11,143 nucleotides of DNA, taken from contig JANQHA010000461.1 in assembly GCA_028282865.1 (NCBI GenBank), positions 1 through 11,143 of the forward strand. Reading direction: 5' to 3'. The position numbers and the translations under genes were made by a program. Every line of letters starts with the position of its first letter. The stretch's first letter is position 1. The notes below the pieces were generated by a model. The model was not told the DNA's origin. It did no database searches and saw nothing but the letters and a program-made list of their open reading frames with translations. Origin of the DNA: Oligoflexales bacterium. GTDB taxonomy: Bacteria; Bdellovibrionota_B; Oligoflexia; Oligoflexales; CACXFL01. Below, piece after piece: positions 8,134-11,143 of the stretch.

Positions 8134-9519
8134 CTAAGGGTGCACCATGTCCTCTGGTTTTACATATTTATCAAAGTCGGCTTCGCTCACGTATCCGAGG
8201 GCTAGTGCTGACTCTCTGAGGGTGGTTCCTTCTTTGTAAGCTTTTTTTGCCACCTCTGCTGCCTTGTCGTAACCAATTACTTGATTTAGTGCAGTTACTA
8301 ACATGAGAGAGTTGTTGAGGTTGGCTTTGATAGCATCATGATCAGGCTCTATACCAACCACACAATTTTCTCGAAAGCTATTACATGCATCGCCTAGTAG
8401 ACCACTAGATTCAAGCAGGTTGTGTATCATCACAGGCTTAAATACGTTGAGTTCAAAGTGACCGGTCGCACCTGCCACTGCGACTGCCATATCGTTGCCG
8501 ATGACTTGGGCAGCGACCATAGTTAGTGCTTCAGCTTGGGTAGGGTTTACTTTTCCAGGCATAATGGAGCTCCCAGGCTCATTAGCGGGGATTTTTATCT
8601 CGCCGATTCCACACCTTGGTCCGCTAGCAAGAAGCCGGACGTCATTTGCAATCTTCATGCATGCAGTGGCGAGGAGTTTAAGATTCCCACTCATCTCCAC
8701 CACAGCATCATGAGCAGCGAGAGCCATAAATTTATTAGGAGCTGACCGGAATGGACGACCGGTTAGCTCGGCGATTTTCGCTGCTACTGCCTCTGCATAC
8801 TTTGGGTGAGTATTTAACCCAGTCCCTACGGCACTACCTCCAAGCGCAAGCTCATAGAGACCATCTAACGAATCTTTTATTCGTTTCTCACTATAGCGAA
8901 GCTGGGCAGAGTAGCCTGACAGCTCTTGACCAAGAGTAAGAGGAGTCGCATCCATGAGGTGGGTTCGGCCGATTTTCACCACTTCGTCGTAGTCCTTCGC
9001 TTTTTGCTCAAACTCTTTTGCTAGATTCGAGATAGCTGGCAGAAGCCGAGCGTTAATCTCTTCAACCGCTGCCACGTGCATATAGGTTGGGAAGCTATCG
9101 TTGGAAGATTGCGATTTATTAACATCATCGTTTGGATGAACTGGCTGCTTAGAACCCATTTCTCCACCAGCTAACTCAATGGCTCGATTGGCGATCACCT
9201 CATTAGCATTCATGTTACTTTGAGTGCCGCTTCCCGTTTGCCAAACAACCAACGGGAATTGGTCGTTAAGCTTTTCATTAATAACATCATCACACGCCCG
9301 ACAGATCAGGTCACACTTTTCTTTGTCAAGCTTACCTAGGTCGCAGTTGACTATAGCTGCAGCTTTTTTGACGAAGCCAAACGCTCGAATCATCGAAGGT
9401 TTCATCGTATGACCACCGATTTTAAAATTCTGAATGGATCGCTGCGTTTGCGCACCCCAGTAACAGTCTGCAGGAACTTCTATCTCTCCAATGGAATCGG
9501 TTTCAATACGAGTACTCAT
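8134..9519 (-). CDS. fumC: Class II fumarate hydratase
   Basis: FumC is the iron-independent cytoplasmic fumarase that interconverts fumarate and L-malate in the TCA cycle. The 461-residue product has normal length for the family and all its hallmarks: [12 protein letters not shown] at 97-108, SSNDSFPT at 138-145, His187 in [10 protein letters not shown], and the signature loop [11 protein letters not shown] at 316-326 with Ser318, matching the E. coli active-site residues His188 and Ser318. Aspartase and argininosuccinate lyase share the superfamily, but the overall sequence fits fumarase. The ATG has AGGGG (9525-9529 on this strand's complement) five bases upstream. It lies 90 bases downstream of the transporter gene on the same strand; co-transcription is possible but not needed. 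Confidence 0.96.
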   Translation of the reverse strand: MSTRIETDSIGEIEVPADCYWGAQTQRSIQNFKIGGHTMKPSMIRAFGFVKKAAAIVNCDLGKLDKEKCDLICRACDDVINEKLNDQFPLVVWQTGSGTQSNMNANEVIANRAIELAGGEMGSKQPVHPNDDVNKSQSSNDSFPTYMHVAAVEEINARLLPAISNLAKEFEQKAKDYDEVVKIGRTHLMDATPLTLGQELSGYSAQLRYSEKRIKDSLDGLYELALGGSAVGTGLNTHPKYAEAVAAKIAELTGRPFRSAPNKFMALAAHDAVVEMSGNLKLLATACMKIANDVRLLASGPRCGIGEIKIPANEPGSSIMPGKVNPTQAEALTMVAAQVIGNDMAVAVAGATGHFELNVFKPVMIHNLLESSGLLGDACNSFRENCVVGIEPDHDAIKANLNNSLMLVTALNQVIGYDKAAEVAKKAYKEGTTLRESALALGYVSEADFDKYVKPEDMVHP

Positions 9520-9585
9520 AATATCCCCTGGTCAGCAGTTTCGGTTTCGAACCTAACAAGTTTATCAAACTACAAGGTGTGGGTA

Positions 9586-9603
9586 CCATAATTTTTTTTA
9601 TGG
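9586..9603. repeat. AT-rich dyad between transporter gene and fumC
   Basis: CCATAA (9586-9591) and TTATGG (9598-9603) form a perfect six-base inverted repeat around a run of six T, just beyond the transporter stop codon. The T-run is in the loop, so it is a poor terminator. It may be an operator upstream of fumC. No clear -35/-10 pair was found for fumC. Confidence 0.2.
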
Positions 9604-9609
9604 TTATGG

Positions 9610-10530
9610 TTAGTTTTTAACTCTGGTTTTTAAGAGGCTCGAACCCATGCTGCCTAACACTACCATGAACGCACCTAAAATATTAAGCCAGTCAAAATAT
9701 TCTACTGGTACAATATCAGGAAAGAGGCTTGAGCCTAACACAACCAAGCCCAAGGTCATAAGTGGTACTAGGCTCAAAATAGCGCTCACCCGTGAGGCAT
9801 CCCAGCAAGCCATAGCTTCAGAAAAAGCTCCATACGCGATGTTAGTATTTAAAATACAGAAGATCAGGAGTAAAAACTGGATCGTGTCTAGCTCAAATAT
9901 TTGCTCGGGATTAGAGAATGGAAGTAAAAGAACACCACAGGCAAGGAATGTGATCATGAGTATCTGTTGCGAGCCGATAGTTCTTAATAATTTTTTTTGC
10001 GCCAGCGCATAAGCTACCCAAGTAGCAGCTGCAAGAATCATAAACTGGATTCCTAGTACAAACTTCGACCCAGAACCAGAGACCTCATGAATATGGTCAT
10101 GAAAAAAAACCAATAGGCCAAAGATCAATATTAAGTAACTGATCGACTGTTTTACTGAAAAAGGCTCTTTAAAAACGAAAATCGAACTGATAGTGAGGCC
10201 AATAGGAGCTAGTTGAATTAGAAGTTGAGCGGCAGTAGAACAGGTGTTTTTAAGGCCTAAGACATAAAAAATATAGTTTAGGCATAAACCAGATATAACA
10301 ATACTCATTAACAGGTAAAAAGTAGAGTCTCGACCTCTCAAACTGGGAAGCTTTCCTTTATAGCCAAGAACTATGAATAAGACAATGCCGGCAAATAGCA
10401 GCCGATACAAATTCACAGTTATAGGACTCATGTTCCGTAATACTACAGTAAGAGCAATAGGCAATAAGCCCCACATGAAGGTAGTCGTTAGCGATAAGGC
10501 CAAGCCCTTCTTCCACTGGTTTCCATTCAA
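9610..10530 (-). CDS. EamA-family (DMT superfamily) transporter
   Basis: This is an inner-membrane drug/metabolite-type permease of 306 residues. Ten hydrophobic segments can be followed from TM1 (about 10-32, with FMWGLLPIAL) to TM10 (about 280-300), arranged as the two five-helix EamA halves typical of the superfamily. Substrate cannot be told from sequence; members export amino acids, nucleosides or other small metabolites. The start appears to be TTG (10528-10530), preceded by AGGA with seven bases of spacing; the first in-frame ATG (residue 20) would cut TM1, and the upstream frame has no ATG before a TAG stop. The ribosome binding site is part of a 21-base tandem repeat. fumC follows 90 bases downstream. 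Confidence 0.88.
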   Translation of the reverse strand: MNGNQWKKGLALSLTTTFMWGLLPIALTVVLRNMSPITVNLYRLLFAGIVLFIVLGYKGKLPSLRGRDSTFYLLMSIVISGLCLNYIFYVLGLKNTCSTAAQLLIQLAPIGLTISSIFVFKEPFSVKQSISYLILIFGLLVFFHDHIHEVSGSGSKFVLGIQFMILAAATWVAYALAQKKLLRTIGSQQILMITFLACGVLLLPFSNPEQIFELDTIQFLLLIFCILNTNIAYGAFSEAMACWDASRVSAILSLVPLMTLGLVVLGSSLFPDIVPVEYFDWLNILGAFMVVLGSMGSSLLKTRVKN

Positions 10531-10535
10531 TATAT

Positions 10536-10577
10536 TTTCCTGGCCTCCGTCACCAATTTCCTGGCCTCCGTCACCAC
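10536..10577. repeat. Two tandem 21-base repeats over the transporter leader
   Basis: Two copies, 10536-10556 and 10557-10577, are identical over their first 20 bases (core CTGGCCTCCGTCACC). On the minus strand each copy contains GGAGG and AGGAAA, both Shine-Dalgarno-like, so the transporter start is preceded by a duplicated ribosome-binding-like segment. The unit of 21 is a multiple of three and in frame upstream of TTG (GDGGQEI heptads), but no start codon precedes it. Confidence 0.75.
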
Positions 10578-10642
10578 TATCATCTGCGGGCGAGGAAACA
10601 AACAGATACTTCTTGTGGCTCTAGAATTAATCAATTATCGGC

Positions 10643-10675
10643 AGCTCCAGAGAGCTTTTGCCCAGACACTTGGGC
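10643..10675. repeat. Two adjacent small hairpins in the divergent spacer
   Basis: AGCTC (10643-10647) with GAGCT (10652-10656), loop of four, followed on the + strand by TTT; then GCCCA (10660-10664) with TGGGC (10671-10675), loop of six. The first looks like a weak + strand terminator but no + strand gene ends nearby. They may be regulatory dyads in the transporter leader. Confidence 0.3.
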
Positions 10676-10685
10676 CATTTTCCTA

Positions 10686-10697
10686 ACAGTTAACTGT
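10686..10697. promoter_or_regulatory. Perfect 12-base palindrome, candidate operator
   Basis: ACAGTTAACTGT reads the same on both strands. It sits midway between the two divergent start codons (about 156 bases from the transporter start, 165 from the exported-protein start), where a shared regulator would be expected to bind. No regulator gene is in the window, so the binding protein is unknown. Confidence 0.35.
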
Positions 10698-10773
10698 ACA
10701 AACATTAGACAAATCGACGTTTTTTGGCCGACCTTCGATTTAAACCATCTATATAACTACCTATTTTTAAAGA

Positions 10774-10794
10774 TATTTTCCCTCCTCCGTCACC
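10774..10794. repeat. Third, diverged copy of the 21-base repeat
   Basis: ATTTTCC followed shortly by CCTCCGTCACC matches the two tandem copies at 10536-10577 except for two or three bases in the middle. Just after it, ATTTTCTGGCCC (10798-10809) resembles the left half of the unit again. It lies 68 bases before the start of the exported-protein gene. Confidence 0.5.
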
Positions 10795-10862
10795 GCCATT
10801 TTCTGGCCCAGATATTGCTGAGTATAGAGAAAGGAATTTATAAAAAATTAGGGGTAACTAAC

Positions 10863-11132
10863 ATGAACAGGCGAAACATATATAGCTTCATAGCTTTAAT
10901 GGCCATGGGACTAAGTACGGTTGCCGAAGCGAAGCGCAACCCAAGAAAGGGTATCAACTTTGGTATCGGTCTGAGGCTTTTCGATGCTCAGGATCAAACG
11001 AAAGGTCAGGGCGATGAGAAGGACTCGCAAAAAAACACAGAGACCAGTGCTGTCCACCCATACCTTGGATTAGTGCTTGGAGATCACTTCAACCTAGGTG
11101 TTTCGGGAATTTTTGAGGAGCAGTCCGGTTAA
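10863..11132 (+). CDS. Short exported protein, possibly truncated outer-membrane beta-barrel
   Basis: The product is 89 residues. It starts with a clear signal peptide: MNRRN, hydrophobic IYSFIALMAMGLSTV, and AEA cleavage site (mature end near Lys24). The mature part has alternating strand-like stretches (GINFGIGLRLFD, and HPYLGLVLGDHFNLGVSGIF) separated by a polar loop rich in Gln, Lys, Asp and Glu, resembling the first strands of an outer-membrane beta-barrel. The ATG at 10863 is preceded by AGGGG eight bases upstream; an in-frame TTG at 10815 would put a charged tail before the signal peptide and is rejected. The TAA comes eleven bases before the window end, far too early for a barrel. It may be a genuine small protein, a pseudogene, or frameshifted. 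I do not recognise a family. Confidence 0.6.
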   Translation: MNRRNIYSFIALMAMGLSTVAEAKRNPRKGINFGIGLRLFDAQDQTKGQGDEKDSQKNTETSAVHPYLGLVLGDHFNLGVSGIFEEQSG

Positions 11133-11143
11133 GACTCTTTCCT

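Larger units (their letters stand above)
10531..10862. other. Divergent spacer with repeats and palindrome
   Basis: This is a 332-base spacer between the start of the transporter gene (minus) and the start of the exported-protein gene (plus). It holds two tandem 21-base repeats at its left end, a partial third copy at the right, hairpins AGCTC/GAGCT (10643-10656) and GCCCA/TGGGC (10660-10675), and the 12-base palindrome at 10686-10697. No convincing -35/-10 pair was found on either strand; TATAAC at 10752-10757 is a possible lone -10 for the + strand gene. I see no additional gene. Confidence 0.6.

Noticed and set aside
9647..10012. 121-codon + strand frame antisense to the EamA transporter
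   Set aside because: It is a shadow of the transporter's hydrophobic codons; no start signal and no recognisable domain.
10536..10577. CRISPR array
   Set aside because: The repeats are directly adjacent with no spacers, there are only two full copies, and no cas gene is present.

Overview
The window looks like ordinary chromosome from a Gram-negative bacterium of moderate GC, by eye a little over 40%. The clearest clues are a clpX-lon protease neighbourhood, a cysteine-free bacterial L33 ribosomal protein, and a short exported protein with beta-barrel-like strands, which implies an outer membrane. The NtrB-like PAS kinase with a cysteine-rich PAS segment resembles those common in former deltaproteobacterial groups (Bdellovibrionota/Oligoflexia-like lineages). 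That placement is an inference from gene style, not a measured relationship.

Layout. The + strand opens inside clpX (1-1146; its N-terminal zinc-binding domain lies upstream of the window). A 293-base spacer follows, holding a likely promoter and a leader hairpin, then lon (1440-3956). Next is a two-gene unit: a soluble PAS histidine kinase (about 4041-5189) whose stop overlaps the start of an 819-residue protein I do not recognise (5186-7645), with about eight membrane segments and a long C-terminal cytoplasmic part. The small rpmG gene for ribosomal protein L33 (7747-7911) closes the + strand block. A hairpin-rich convergent spacer (7912-8133) separates it from two minus-strand genes: class II fumarase fumC (8134-9519) and, upstream of it, a ten-segment EamA/DMT transporter (9610-10530) that probably starts at TTG. 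The last part is a divergent spacer of about 330 bases with 21-base repeats and a perfect 12-base palindrome, followed by a short + strand gene for an exported protein (10863-11132) whose reading frame stops suspiciously early.

How the genes relate. ClpX and Lon are the ATP-dependent proteolysis pair that often sit together (tig-clpP-clpX-lon). L33 and fumarase are housekeeping. The least explained part is the kinase plus 819-residue membrane protein: the two are translationally coupled, no response regulator gene is in the window, and the kinase has no membrane segment of its own. The membrane protein is therefore a good candidate for its sensor, partner or output. The region around 10530-11143 is the second place to look, for its repeats, palindrome and possibly broken outer-membrane gene.
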